From: Roseibium sp. MMSF_3412
GTDB lineage: Bacteria > Pseudomonadota > Alphaproteobacteria > Rhizobiales > Stappiaceae
Assembly (NCBI RefSeq): GCF_030733265.1
Contig: NZ_JASHJI010000004.1
Span: 310,001-374,000, forward strand
Direction: 5' to 3'
DNA: 64,000 nt
Shown here: positions 1-8,758 of the stretch, one piece after another
How positions within the stretch are numbered: the stretch's first letter is position 1
Layout of the letters: the number at the start of each line of letters is the position of its first letter
Program-made: the position numbers and the translations under genes
The notes under the pieces: model-generated
Seen by the model: only the letters and a program-made list of their open reading frames with translations
The model's database searches: none
What the model was told of the DNA's origin: nothing

Positions 1-902
1 GTACGGGTGAACATGTCTTTGAAATCAATGTTCTGACCCATGGCGTCGAAATCGATGCCGTATCACCGAGCGACCCGGCATCGGTTCAGGACTACCGCTG
101 GAACGGCGGCAGCTTTCGACGCGGCATCGGCGGCAAGCCGGTTTCCATGTACACCTTGACGGGCCGCAGCCAGCCATTTTCCATCACGAAGAGTGGGCTC
201 GCCCGCCTGCCGCAGATCCTCGATGCGGCGCGTGCCGAGGCGCCGGCCGGCTGGAGCCATATTGACGGCGTTGAAGCAACCAGACCTCCTCCGGCAGGCA
301 AGGAATCTGGCGTCCTGTGGGAAATCAGGTTCCAGGACGCCTCGGGTGGACGCGAAAAGGTGGTGGTGCGCGTGCGTCCCGACGCCAGCATCTATTCGGT
401 GGCCTTGCCGGAAAGTCTGCGCGCCTTTGACAGCTACCTGTCAATCAAGGGCATGTCCGATGCCTTCGTTCAGTTTCAGGGCACGCTCGGCACGGACGTG
501 AAGTTCTTTGAAATGACGTTCCGCGAGGATAGAGCCAGCATTGTGCTGCCCGATCCCGAAGCCACCGGCAACGTGGTGGAATACACGCTCGGCAACAGCG
601 GCGTATCACGCGGCTTTTCGCGGCCGCGGATCATGGAAAACGACGCGGACCTGATCACTTTCACGCAAGCTGCCGGATTTCACCCTCAATTGGTTACCGA
701 TGTTCCGGCAATGCTGATCAAGGCCTTCAAGGTCGAAAATGCCGAGGTGTTCATGATCAAGCTCTGGAACGGTGCGCCGTTTTACAAAGACCCCAACGGC
801 GCCCTTTTCCTGCAGATGCGCGTCGGCGTTCCGCCGCAGCACAACAACAGCGGACACGCGGTGTTCCGATATGACGGCGAATATGTCGACGGCGGGCGTT
901 AG
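1..902 (+). CDS. Hypothetical protein, C-terminal part (5' end outside window)
   Basis: The reading frame is open from position 3 to the TAG at 900-902 without a stop upstream, so the gene starts before the window; the ATG at 147 is internal. About 299 residues are visible. I see no transmembrane segment or catalytic motif I recognise. The visible part is a mixed-charge soluble sequence rich in beta-type residues, with a Phe/Tyr-rich C-terminal third ending in Gly-Gly-Arg. It is followed by a 320-base repeat-bearing gap and faces a convergent kinase gene. I do not recognise the family; codon use is like that of the neighbours, so it is probably a real gene. Confidence 0.7.
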   Translation, partial: TGEHVFEINVLTHGVEIDAVSPSDPASVQDYRWNGGSFRRGIGGKPVSMYTLTGRSQPFSITKSGLARLPQILDAARAEAPAGWSHIDGVEATRPPPAGKESGVLWEIRFQDASGGREKVVVRVRPDASIYSVALPESLRAFDSYLSIKGMSDAFVQFQGTLGTDVKFFEMTFREDRASIVLPDPEATGNVVEYTLGNSGVSRGFSRPRIMENDADLITFTQAAGFHPQLVTDVPAMLIKAFKVENAEVFMIKLWNGAPFYKDPNGALFLQMRVGVPPQHNNSGHAVFRYDGEYVDGGR

Positions 903-1226
903 CGATGTGTGATGCCTTTACAGGTCATGCCATGGCTTGACCATGGCATCCATGCCGTTGCCTTTCCGTTGTGCGGGTGTTTTCACGCGGTCGCGCAAGG
1001 GTATGGATTGCCAGATCAAGTCTGGCATTGACCCCAGGTGGATGTCTTGCCGCTTTCGCGGCCTCCCTTCGCCTCATAAAACCAGCCTCATCCTGAGGAA
1101 GCGCGTGCGCGCTGTCTCGAAGGATGGCCTGCAAATGAAGTGCTCATCGGCCCATCCTTCGAGGTTTCGCCTTGCGACGCGCCTCAGGATCAGGTGGTTC
1201 GAACAAGACGCTCAAGCGATTTTTCC
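903..1226. repeat. Intergenic region with mosaic palindromic repeats
   Basis: No gene is seen. The region holds several short repeat modules. One at 923-960 is almost identical to 47290-47327. A small hairpin at 1010-1026 (GCCAGA/TCTGGC arms around TCAAG) has a related copy at 47225-47245. An inverted pair of a larger palindromic element lies at 1086-1127 and 1151-1194. The mosaic looks like dispersed REP/BIME-type DNA and may act as a bidirectional terminator between the convergent genes. Confidence 0.7.
1086..1194. repeat. Inverted pair of a CATCCTGAGGA...TCTCGAAGGATGG repeat (pair 1)
   Basis: Copy one (1086-1127, plus orientation) begins CTCATCCTGAGGA and ends TCTCGAAGGATGG. Copy two (1151-1194) is the same element in reverse orientation, with some decay. 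About 23 bases separate them, so the transcript could form one long hairpin. A second pair with the same arrangement lies at 2288-2394, on the other side of the kinase gene. This repeat type is familiar from Hyphomicrobiales genomes. Confidence 0.75.
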
Positions 1227-2255
1227 TCAGACGGATCTGGCCGCCTCCAATCCGCCTGCTGCATAGTCCGGCACGCTCGCGCCGAGCCGCAAGCCCAGGT
1301 CGGGGTTGGACGCATTGCCGTCGAGGGCGCGTTTCTTGACGCCCTGGAGGATGGCCCCCATGCGGAAAAAGGCAAACGCGAGGTAAAAGCCGAAGCCCGG
1401 GATTCCAGGCAGTCCCGCACGTTCGCAATAGGCATCGATGAACGCCTGATCCTCGGGAATACCGAGCGGGGCCCGGTCGACGCCAGCCAGACCGCGCCCT
1501 TCCGCGCCCGGCGGGCGCTGCCATTGCATGACGAGTGCGGCAAGATCGGCGAAGGGGTGCCCGATGGTCGAGAGCTCCCAGTCGAGCACCGCCACACAGT
1601 CCGGCCCATCTTGCGCGAAGAGCAGATTGTCGATCCTGTAGTCGCCATGAACCAGCGTGCGACGGCCATCGTCGTCCGGCACGTTCCTGTCGAGCCAGCC
1701 GATCAGTTCGTCCATTGCTGCAATCGTCCCGGTCTCGCTTGCCCGGTACTGCTTTGTCCACCGGTCGATCTGGCGCCTGTAGTAGTTGCCCTGTGGCCCG
1801 AAGTCCGAGAGGCCGCGTGCGTCAAGGTCCACCCGGTGGATGGCAGCGAGCACCCGGTTCATGTCGGCGTAGATACGGGCGCGAAGGGACATGTCCAGAC
1901 CGGGAAGCCTCGGGTCATCGAAGTTCCGGCCGCGCACCAGCTCCATGACATAGAAGGCGGACCCGATGACGTCCTCGTCCTCACACAGCACGTGCATACG
2001 GGCAACGGGCACATCCGACCCGGCAAGGGCTTTCTGGACCCGGAACTCGCGGTCGACCGCGTGCGCGGATTTCAGAAGAACACCGGGCGGCTTGCGGCGC
2101 AGAACATAGTCGCCCGAGGCGGCGCTCAAACGGAACGTCGGATTGGACTGGCCGCGATTGAACTTTTCCGCCCGGACCGGGCCGGCAAAACCGGAAAAGT
2201 TCTCCTGCAGCCAGTTGCCAAGACGCTCCAGATCAAGATCAGCGGCGCCGGTCAT
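1227..2255 (-). CDS. APH-family phosphotransferase (acyl-CoA dehydrogenase-associated kinase)
   Basis: A 342-residue kinase of the aminoglycoside phosphotransferase fold. The catalytic loop HGDYRIDN lies near residues 203-210 and the metal-binding DWE motif near 225, both intact. This COG3173 branch is not linked to antibiotic resistance. It typically sits beside, or is fused to, acyl-CoA dehydrogenases, as in human ACAD10/ACAD11, and LvaA of the levulinate pathway, a kinase that phosphorylates 4-hydroxyacyl-CoA, is of the same type. Here it is the last gene behind an acyl-CoA dehydrogenase, after a 188-base gap filled by an inverted repeat pair. A role in phosphorylating a hydroxyacyl-CoA intermediate is inferred from context only. 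The ATG at 2255 has a weak ribosome-binding site. Confidence 0.85.
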   Translation of the reverse strand: MTGAADLDLERLGNWLQENFSGFAGPVRAEKFNRGQSNPTFRLSAASGDYVLRRKPPGVLLKSAHAVDREFRVQKALAGSDVPVARMHVLCEDEDVIGSAFYVMELVRGRNFDDPRLPGLDMSLRARIYADMNRVLAAIHRVDLDARGLSDFGPQGNYYRRQIDRWTKQYRASETGTIAAMDELIGWLDRNVPDDDGRRTLVHGDYRIDNLLFAQDGPDCVAVLDWELSTIGHPFADLAALVMQWQRPPGAEGRGLAGVDRAPLGIPEDQAFIDAYCERAGLPGIPGFGFYLAFAFFRMGAILQGVKKRALDGNASNPDLGLRLGASVPDYAAGGLEAARSV

Positions 2256-2287
2256 TTGTTCTCACACCCTCCCCTGACCATCGACTT

Positions 2288-2394
2288 CATCCTGAGGAGC
2301 GTGCCGAAGGCGCGCGTCTCGAAGGATGGGCCATACACGCAGGAGCAAGTGGCCCATCCTTCGAGACAGCGCTGTGCGCTTCCTCAGGATGAGG
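2288..2394. repeat. Inverted pair of the CATCCTGAGGA repeat (pair 2)
   Basis: Copy one (2288-2330) and copy two (2353-2394) are head-to-head copies of the element also found at 1086-1194, separated by about 22 bases. The pair lies between the acyl-CoA dehydrogenase and the kinase gene, inside what otherwise looks like one operon. It could form a strong stem in the mRNA and lower expression of the distal kinase. Confidence 0.75.
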
Positions 2395-2443
2395 CCAGTG
2401 TTGAAAGAGCCCCCTTTGCTCGCGCAAGTCGGACCGATCATCT

Positions 2444-3679
2444 TCAGACCTTGTCGTTGGTGTATTTTCTCAATTCCGTACGCGCGACCTGGCGCCTGTG
2501 GACGGCGTCCGGGCCATCGGCGAAGCGAAGCGTTCTCAAATGCGTCCACATGGCGGCGAGCGGGAAGTCCTGACTGATTCCGGCCGCGCCGTGGACCTGC
2601 ATTGCCTCGTCGACAACCTTCAGCGCAGTCAATGGCGCGATCACCTTGATCTTGCTGATCCAGGGCTGGGCCGCACGTGTGCCCTGCGTGTCCATCATCC
2701 AGGCCGCCTTGAGACACAGAAGCCGCGCCATTTCGATTTCCATGCGGGCATCGGCGATGATGTCGTAATTGGCTCCCAGATCCGTCAGTTTCTTTCCGAA
2801 TGCCTCTCGCTGCATCGCCCGTTTGCATAAGAATTCCAGGGCCATTTCGGCCTGTCCGATCGCCCGCATGCAGTGGTGGATACGGCCCGGGCCGAGACGT
2901 CCTTGTGCGACTTCGAAGCCACGGCCCTCGCCGAGCACAAGGTCCTCAGCCGGCACACGGACATTGGTGAAGCGGATGTGCATATGCCCGTGCGGGGCAT
3001 CATCCGCACCGAACACCTGCATCGGCCGAAGCACCTTAATGCCCTCGGCATCGCTCGGGATCAGAAACATGGAATGGCGGCTGTGCTTGTGCGCCGACGG
3101 ATCGGAACAGGCCATGACGATGTAAAGCCGGCAGCGCGGATCGCCGGCGCCGGTCGCCCACCATTTCTCGCCGTTGAGAACCCATGCATCGCCGTCTCGC
3201 TCGGCACTCAGCGCAATGTTGGTCGCGTCGGAAGAAGCGACGCCTGGTTCGCTCATCAGGTAGGCGGAACGGATCGTTCCTTCCAGAAGCGGCTTCAGCC
3301 AGCGCTCCTTGTGTTCGGAGGTTCCGTAGCGCTCCAGAACTTCCATGTTGCCGGTATCGGGCGCATTGCAGTTGAACACTTCGGCGGCGATGCCGACCTT
3401 GCCCATCTCCTCCGCAAGGTAGGCATATTCGACCGTTGTCAGGCCGAAGCCCTTCTCACTATCCGTCAGCCAGAAATTCCAGAGACCCCGTTCCTTCGCC
3501 TTCGCCTTGAGGTGATCCAGAATTTCAAGCTGGCGCGGCGTGTGCTGAAAACGGTCGCCGGAAGGATGCCTGCCGACTTCATGATGAAACTCGATGTCCA
3601 GCGGCGCGATCTCGGTTTCGACCATCTGCCGGACCTGTTCGATCAGCGGCCGTACCCGCTCGGTTATGCCCAGATCCAT
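2444..3679 (-). CDS. Acyl-CoA dehydrogenase family protein (ACAD11-like)
   Basis: A 411-residue flavoprotein with the three-part acyl-CoA dehydrogenase layout: helical N-terminus, a middle beta domain with the MSEPGVASSDATN flavin/substrate loop near residues 142-154, and a helical C-terminal domain with the QVHGAAGIS stretch near 363. It should oxidise an acyl-CoA at C2-C3 and pass electrons to ETF. The ATG at 3679 follows a good AGGGAG site. The stop of the upstream gene is 9 bases away, so the two are co-transcribed. Pairing with the APH-type kinase suggests the ACAD10/11-like subgroup, which handles 4-hydroxyacyl-CoA; a plain fatty acyl-CoA substrate cannot be excluded. Confidence 0.9.
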   Translation of the reverse strand: MDLGITERVRPLIEQVRQMVETEIAPLDIEFHHEVGRHPSGDRFQHTPRQLEILDHLKAKAKERGLWNFWLTDSEKGFGLTTVEYAYLAEEMGKVGIAAEVFNCNAPDTGNMEVLERYGTSEHKERWLKPLLEGTIRSAYLMSEPGVASSDATNIALSAERDGDAWVLNGEKWWATGAGDPRCRLYIVMACSDPSAHKHSRHSMFLIPSDAEGIKVLRPMQVFGADDAPHGHMHIRFTNVRVPAEDLVLGEGRGFEVAQGRLGPGRIHHCMRAIGQAEMALEFLCKRAMQREAFGKKLTDLGANYDIIADARMEIEMARLLCLKAAWMMDTQGTRAAQPWISKIKVIAPLTALKVVDEAMQVHGAAGISQDFPLAAMWTHLRTLRFADGPDAVHRRQVARTELRKYTNDKV

Positions 3680-3688
3680 GACGTCTCC

Positions 3689-4672
3689 CTAAATGATGTC
3701 TCTCGCGTGCTTGCACGCGGTCAGATATTCCCGTTCCAGGCGGTCGACCACGGCGGAGGCAGGCCCGACCGACTTGATCGTGCCAATGCCCTGTCCCGCA
3801 CCCCAGAGTTCCCGCCAGGCTTTCGGCAGCGGGCTGTCGTCCGGCATGACGCTGACGTCCCATTCCGCCGGCAGGTTGTCCGGGTCGAGACCGGCGCGCG
3901 ACAGGGAGCCTTTCAGATAGTTGGCCGGATGCCCGGTAAACAGCGACGACGTCATGACGTCCTCCGCCGCGCCGGCGACCATCATGTCCTTGTAGACCCG
4001 GTCGGCGTTGGCTTCGTCCGTTGCTACGAAAGGCGAACCGACATAGCCGAAATCAGCACCCAGCACCCGCGCGGCCAGAAGCGCCTCACCCGTCGACACA
4101 GCCCCGGCAAGCAGCAACGGGCCATCGAACCATTCCCGGATCTCGCGAACGAGCGCGAATGGCGATTGCGGCCCTCCATGGCCACCTGCCCCGGCTGCGA
4201 CGGCGATCAGTCCATCGGCGCCCTTCCCGATCGCCTTTTTCGCGTAGGTGTTGTTGATGACGTCGTGCAGGGCGATACCGCCACAGGAATGTGCCGCCTC
4301 GTTCACTTCGACCCGCGCGCCCATGGAGGTGATCCAGACGGGCACCTTCCACTTCGCGCAGATCTCAACATCCCGTTCCAGCCTTTCATTGGACCGGTGC
4401 ACGATCTGGTTGACGGCAAACGGTGCAGCCGGTCTGTCGGGATTGGCCTGGTTGTGCCTGTCGAGCGTTTCGGTGATCTCCTTGAGCCAGAGCTCGAGCA
4501 TCACCGGCCCGCCCGGTTCGTCGCGCGCGTTCAGCGCGGGAAAGCTGCCGATGATCCCGGCCTTGCACTGCGCAATCACGAGTGCCGGGCAGGACACGAT
4601 GAACAGCGGAGCTGCAATTGCCGGCAGCCGTAAATCCTGCAACACAGGTGGAAGCGATCGCGCCTTCAGCAT
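3689..4672 (-). CDS. Nitronate monooxygenase / NAD(P)H-dependent flavin oxidoreductase family
   Basis: A 327-residue TIM-barrel FMN enzyme of the 2-nitropropane dioxygenase family. The N-terminus has the RLPAIAAPLF strand and the Gly-rich phosphate loop GAGGHGGPQSPF lies near residue 178. The frame is open to 4720, but I choose the ATG at 4672: it overlaps the TGA of the MaoC gene by 7 bases and has a GGAAAGG site upstream. In acyl-CoA degradation operons such proteins are common and often act as enoyl-CoA reductase-like or detoxifying enzymes rather than true nitronate oxidases; the substrate here is unknown. Confidence 0.88.
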   Translation of the reverse strand: MLKARSLPPVLQDLRLPAIAAPLFIVSCPALVIAQCKAGIIGSFPALNARDEPGGPVMLELWLKEITETLDRHNQANPDRPAAPFAVNQIVHRSNERLERDVEICAKWKVPVWITSMGARVEVNEAAHSCGGIALHDVINNTYAKKAIGKGADGLIAVAAGAGGHGGPQSPFALVREIREWFDGPLLLAGAVSTGEALLAARVLGADFGYVGSPFVATDEANADRVYKDMMVAGAAEDVMTSSLFTGHPANYLKGSLSRAGLDPDNLPAEWDVSVMPDDSPLPKAWRELWGAGQGIGTIKSVGPASAVVDRLEREYLTACKHARDII

Positions 4673-5169
4673 GCCGTCTGCCTTTCCCCGCTTTCGGCCA
4701 GATAGAACCTGTTGAGCCACGCGGCCTTGAGCGCCGGACGTTTCTCGCCGTCGATCTCGACCGTTGCCTGCCAGTTGAGATCCACCTCGCCGGGCTTCGC
4801 TTCGGCAACGCTTGAAAGCACGAAGCGGCCCCGGACCTTCTGCCCCGCCTTCACCGGGTGCAGAAACCGGACCCGGTCGAAACCGTAATTGATGCCCATG
4901 CGTGCTTCCGCGACCCTGGGCTGCGCCTCCAGCGCCATGGCGGAGAGCAGCGACAGGGTCAGAAAGCCATGGGCGATGGTCCCGCCGAAGGGGGTCTGCG
5001 ATGCCTTTTCAGGATCGATGTGAATGAACTGATGGTCCTCCGTCACGTCCGCAAAGGCGTCGATCCGCGCCTGATCGACAGGGTACCAGGACGAAACACC
5101 GACCTCGTTGCCGACCAGGCGTTTCAGTTCCTCAACCGACAGCATGCGCGCTGCTTCACCTGCGCTCAC
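4666..5169 (-). CDS. MaoC-like dehydratase (enoyl-CoA hydratase, hot-dog fold)
   Basis: A 167-residue single hot-dog domain. The (R)-specific hydratase motif is present: FADVTEDHQFIHID with the catalytic Asp/His pair near residues 39-44, followed by GGTIAHGFLTLSL near 61-73. It should hydrate a trans-2-enoyl-CoA to the (R)-3-hydroxyacyl-CoA. The start is a GTG at 5169, overlapping the stop of the SDR gene as GTGA and preceded by AGGAGG at a spacing of 7, which settles the start. It sits between an SDR and a flavin oxidoreductase in a tightly packed operon. Confidence 0.92.
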   Translation of the reverse strand: MSAGEAARMLSVEELKRLVGNEVGVSSWYPVDQARIDAFADVTEDHQFIHIDPEKASQTPFGGTIAHGFLTLSLLSAMALEAQPRVAEARMGINYGFDRVRFLHPVKAGQKVRGRFVLSSVAEAKPGEVDLNWQATVEIDGEKRPALKAAWLNRFYLAESGERQTAC

Positions 5170-5987
5170 TCATAGGCCTCCTGAAACAGGTCCGGCCCGG
5201 TTTCGACATTGATGCCGCCGCTGATCGGAAGAATGGCGCCGGTCACATAAGCCCCACCCCGGCCGCACAGGTATTGCAAGGCAGCCGCGATATCTTCCGG
5301 GCGGCCGACCCGGCCAAGCGGAACCTGGGCACCCACCCTTTCCCTGACATCTTCGTCAGCGGTTGCGAAGGCGGTCATCTTGCTGACGAACGGACCCGGT
5401 GCAAGCGCATTGACCGTGATACGCCTGCCGGCGAGTTCCTTGGCAAGGATCTTCGTGAGGTGATGAACAGCTGCCTTGGAAGCGGCATAGCTATAAGCGC
5501 GGTCGCCATGCGGCAGCTCACCCATCACCGAGCCGACATTGACGACACGGGCCGGGTCGTCATCGGTTGCCGCCTGCTCCAGAAGCGGAAACAGTTTCTG
5601 GGTCAGGTGGAAAAGCCCGGTGACGTTGAGCTGCAGCACGCGGTCCCAGGCGAAATACGGAAATTCGCCAAGCGGCATGCCCCAGCTGGTGCCGGCGTTG
5701 TTCATCAGGATGTTCAGGCCGTCGCAGCGATTGCCGATTTCGGCGCTGAGCGCGTCGATCCCCTCCTCGCTCGCAACGTCGCCGCCGAACCCTTCTGCGC
5801 TGCCGCCGTAACCGGCGGCGTTCAGTTCATCGGCGGCCGCGCGGCAGGCGTCTTCCTTTCGGCTGGCGATCATGACCCGCGCCCCGGCCGCCATCAGGCC
5901 CTCGACCGCCATGCGGCCGATTCCCGTTGCGCCTCCGGTCACGAGCGCCGTTTTACCGGCAAGGCCAAAGAGGTTGTCCGGCGTCAT
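5166..5987 (-). CDS. Short-chain dehydrogenase/reductase (SDR)
   Basis: A 273-residue classical SDR with the nucleotide motif TGGATGIG near residue 17, the NNAG strand near 95, and the Ser-Tyr-Lys triad (VGSVMGE; YSYAASK). It probably oxidises a 3-hydroxyacyl-CoA or a related alcohol with NAD(P)+ and acts after the MaoC hydratase. Its ATG overlaps the ligase stop as ATGA, and its own stop overlaps the MaoC GTG, so translation is coupled through three genes. Exact substrate unknown. Confidence 0.92.
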   Translation of the reverse strand: MTPDNLFGLAGKTALVTGGATGIGRMAVEGLMAAGARVMIASRKEDACRAAADELNAAGYGGSAEGFGGDVASEEGIDALSAEIGNRCDGLNILMNNAGTSWGMPLGEFPYFAWDRVLQLNVTGLFHLTQKLFPLLEQAATDDDPARVVNVGSVMGELPHGDRAYSYAASKAAVHHLTKILAKELAGRRITVNALAPGPFVSKMTAFATADEDVRERVGAQVPLGRVGRPEDIAAALQYLCGRGGAYVTGAILPISGGINVETGPDLFQEAYE

Positions 5988-7606
5988 AAACCACCCTCGG
6001 CATGCTGCTTTCTGAGCGTCAGTTTGGACACCTTGCCGGTCGCCGTCAGCGGCAGTTGCTCAACAAAGACGATTTCGTCGGGAACCTGCCACTTGGCGAG
6101 CCTGTCCGCCAATAACGCCAACAGGTCATCCTCCTGCGGCTGTGCGTCCTCGCGCGGCACGACCACCAGCAGGGGACGTTCGTCCCATTTGGGATCTGGT
6201 ACGGCAATCACCGCGCAGTTGGCCACATCGGGATGCGACATGACGATGTTTTCAAGATCGAGCGAGCTGATCCATTCGCCGCCGGACTTGATCAGGTCCT
6301 TCGAGCGGTCGGTGATCTTCAGGAAGCCCTGCGGATCGATCACCGCAATATCGCCGGTGCAGAACCACCCGTCCCTATCGAAAACGGGCGTGGACGCCTC
6401 CGGGTCCTCGAAATAGCCGGAGGTGATCGTATTGCCGCGCACGTAAAGATGCCCCTGAGATACACCGTCGTGGGGCATGCGGTTGCCGGCATCATCAACG
6501 ATTTTCATCTCCACGCCAAAGACACCGCGTCCCTGAGACTGTTTGCGGTCAATGCGCTGTTCCTGCGGCAGGTCCGCCATGTCCGGGGGCAGATTGCACT
6601 GGGTTCCGAGCGGGCTCATCTCGGTCATGCCCCAGGCATGACAGACATTCACGCCCTTGGTTTCGAATGCCTCGATCAGCGTCCGCGGTGCGGCAGAACC
6701 GCCGATGACGACGTCGCCGAACCCGTCAGGCAGCCGGCCGCGCTGGTTGATCTCGTTCATCAGACCGAGCCAGACGGTCGGCACGCCCCATGCGGAGAAG
6801 ACCTTCTCCGTGTCGAGGAGATCGAACAGGCTTTTTCCGTCCAGCGCGCCGCCCGGAAAAATCAGGCTCGCTCCCGACAGCGGGGCGGCATAGGGCAACC
6901 CCCAGGCGTTGACGTGAAACAGTGGTACCACCGGCAGGATCCGGGTTCCCTCCTGCAGGACCTTCGGGATCGTGATGCAGAGCGTGAATGCGTGCAGCAG
7001 GGTTGAGCGATGCGAAAACAGGGTGCCCTTCGGGTTTCCCGTTGTTCCTGACGTGTAGCAAAGGCCGGCTGCCTGGTTCTCGTCGAAATCCGGCCAGTCG
7101 ATCTCCTGCGGCTGACCGTCCAGCAGTTCTTCATAGCAAAGCGCGCCCTCAAGCGATGTCTCGGGCATGTGCGCCCTGTCCGTCATGATGACGACGCGCA
7201 GATCTTCCGGAAAATGCGCGCGCAGCTTTTCGATGATCGGGACAAAGGTCGTGTCGCAGAACAGGATCCTGTCCTTGGCGTGGTTGACGATGTAGATCAT
7301 CTGCTCCGCAGACAACCGCGGGTTGATGGTGTGGCAGACAGCACCGATGCCGGAGATCGCGTAATAAAGTTCGAAATGCCGGTAACCGTTCCAGGCAAGC
7401 GTCGCGATCCTGTCGCCGGGGTTTACACCGAGCTTGTTAAGCCCGTGGGCCAGTTGCGCGACACGGTGCGCCGTCTCGCGATAGGTCGTACGATGGATAT
7501 CGCCTTCCGTTCGCACGGAAACAAGTTCGCCATTCGGATAGTTGGCCGCGGCAAAGGTGATGATGTCCGCAATCTTCAGCGGACGGTGCATCATCTGTCC
7601 CTTCAT
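5984..7606 (-). CDS. AMP-forming acyl-CoA ligase (fatty-acid--CoA ligase family)
   Basis: A 540-residue ANL-superfamily enzyme. The P-loop YTSGTTGNPKG (near 185-195), the GMTEMSP motif (near 325), the GWFCTGD motif and the C-terminal catalytic Lys region (TATGKVSKL) are all present. It activates a carboxylic acid to its CoA thioester with ATP and opens the operon running leftward. Although the frame extends to 7648, I place the start at the ATG at 7606 because GGGAGG lies seven bases before it. Chain-length preference cannot be read from the sequence; the family covers medium- and long-chain acids. Confidence 0.92.
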   Translation of the reverse strand: MKGQMMHRPLKIADIITFAAANYPNGELVSVRTEGDIHRTTYRETAHRVAQLAHGLNKLGVNPGDRIATLAWNGYRHFELYYAISGIGAVCHTINPRLSAEQMIYIVNHAKDRILFCDTTFVPIIEKLRAHFPEDLRVVIMTDRAHMPETSLEGALCYEELLDGQPQEIDWPDFDENQAAGLCYTSGTTGNPKGTLFSHRSTLLHAFTLCITIPKVLQEGTRILPVVPLFHVNAWGLPYAAPLSGASLIFPGGALDGKSLFDLLDTEKVFSAWGVPTVWLGLMNEINQRGRLPDGFGDVVIGGSAAPRTLIEAFETKGVNVCHAWGMTEMSPLGTQCNLPPDMADLPQEQRIDRKQSQGRGVFGVEMKIVDDAGNRMPHDGVSQGHLYVRGNTITSGYFEDPEASTPVFDRDGWFCTGDIAVIDPQGFLKITDRSKDLIKSGGEWISSLDLENIVMSHPDVANCAVIAVPDPKWDERPLLVVVPREDAQPQEDDLLALLADRLAKWQVPDEIVFVEQLPLTATGKVSKLTLRKQHAEGGL

Positions 7607-7810
7607 TTGTGTCCTCCCAAACACCGTTGCATTTTTGCAATCGCTCAAAGGGTTAGAGCTATGGTCCGTTCCCTAAACCGTAGCGCGCATGCGGCCTTCT
7701 GGAAAGCCGGGTTTGCGGAAATCCTTTGACAGCACGCGTGTGTTGCGCCAAACCCCTGCTCGAGCCGCGACACTGCCGACATTTGCCGACCTGAGGATCG
7801 AATTTATCAA
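7607..7810. promoter_or_regulatory. Divergent intergenic region, ligase operon / glycan island
   Basis: 204 bases between the start of the leftward acyl-CoA ligase operon and the rightward glycosyltransferase. Both promoters must lie here or in the flanking genes. I see no convincing -35/-10 pair and no clear operator. The region marks the border between a metabolic operon and the surface-glycan island. Confidence 0.4.
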
Positions 7811-8758
7811 ATGGCCCAGAAACTGGTCATCGCCGTCTGCACGGCGCAGCGTCCGAACATGCTCAAGGCGTGTCTCAACAGCCTCGACAAGCTGATCCGG
7901 CCGGAGGGAACAGAGCTTTGCGTTGTTGTTGTTGAAAACGATGCCGTGCCGTTTTTCACGGGCGAGGCCGCGACGGAAGCGAAGGCGGCATTCGGCATTC
8001 CGGTCTATTTCTATCATGAGCCGCGCAGGGGCATTCCCTTTGCCCGCAACACGGCCCTGGAGGCCGCGCTAGAACACGGTCCGGACTGGGTCGCCCTTAT
8101 CGACGACGATGAACGGGCGGAACCGGACTGGATCGAAAAGCTTTTGAGCGCCTGCAAGACCTTCGATGCGGAGGTTGCCAACGGCCCGGTGCGGCGCATT
8201 TATGAAAAGCCGGCACCGCACTGGTGGAAATCGCAGCTCCTGAAGCCCCGTCCTACCGGAACCGAAATCACCGAAGCGCCGACCAACAATGTTCTTATCA
8301 GTGCCCGCATCCTGCGAAAGGACGGGCTGGGCCTTAGGTTTGACGAGCGGCTGACCTTTGGCAGCGAGGACATCGACTTTTTCCGCCGGACCCACGCAGC
8401 CGGCGCCAGGATGATCTGGGTTGACGATGCCTTTGTCGAGGAAGACATCCCGGCATCGCGGGTGACGACCAAGAGGCTGTTGAGCCGGATGCACATGGCG
8501 GCAACGTCCGGTGCGTTCAACATCGTCTTACGGGAAGGCAGAGGCAAGGCCGCGCTGCATTTCATTCCGAAAAGCGCACGGCGCATGTTCTTCGGGTTGC
8601 TGGCCACGGTCACCGGCTTCCTTATGAAACCGCTTGCAAAACAACGCGGTGAGAAACTCTACTACTACGGTCTCATCCGACTGATGAAGGGCTCGGGCAA
8701 CCTGCGCGGCCTGTTCGGCCGGGCGCACAATTACTATGACGTGATCGATGGCAACTGA
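7811..8758 (+). CDS. Glycosyltransferase family 2
   Basis: A 315-residue GT-A fold protein. It opens with a Rossmann-like strand (LVIAVCTAQRPNML), has an RGIPFARNTALE helix near residue 75, and the metal/nucleotide motif LIDDDERAEPDW near 97-108. It should move a sugar from a nucleotide donor in polysaccharide or O-antigen assembly at the inner face of the cytoplasmic membrane. The next glycosyltransferase starts inside its last codons (11-base overlap). First gene of the glycan island on the plus strand; acceptor and donor unknown. Confidence 0.9.
   Translation: MAQKLVIAVCTAQRPNMLKACLNSLDKLIRPEGTELCVVVVENDAVPFFTGEAATEAKAAFGIPVYFYHEPRRGIPFARNTALEAALEHGPDWVALIDDDERAEPDWIEKLLSACKTFDAEVANGPVRRIYEKPAPHWWKSQLLKPRPTGTEITEAPTNNVLISARILRKDGLGLRFDERLTFGSEDIDFFRRTHAAGARMIWVDDAFVEEDIPASRVTTKRLLSRMHMAATSGAFNIVLREGRGKAALHFIPKSARRMFFGLLATVTGFLMKPLAKQRGEKLYYYGLIRLMKGSGNLRGLFGRAHNYYDVIDGN

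Noticed and set aside
1140..2573. 477-codon plus-strand open frame
   Set aside because: Shadow of the APH-type kinase and the repeats; Val/Pro/His-rich nonsense translation.
2873..4633. 586-codon plus-strand open frame
   Set aside because: It is antisense to the acyl-CoA dehydrogenase and nitronate monooxygenase-like genes, whose motifs are clear. The frame is open because of GC-rich codon bias; its translation has no recognisable fold.
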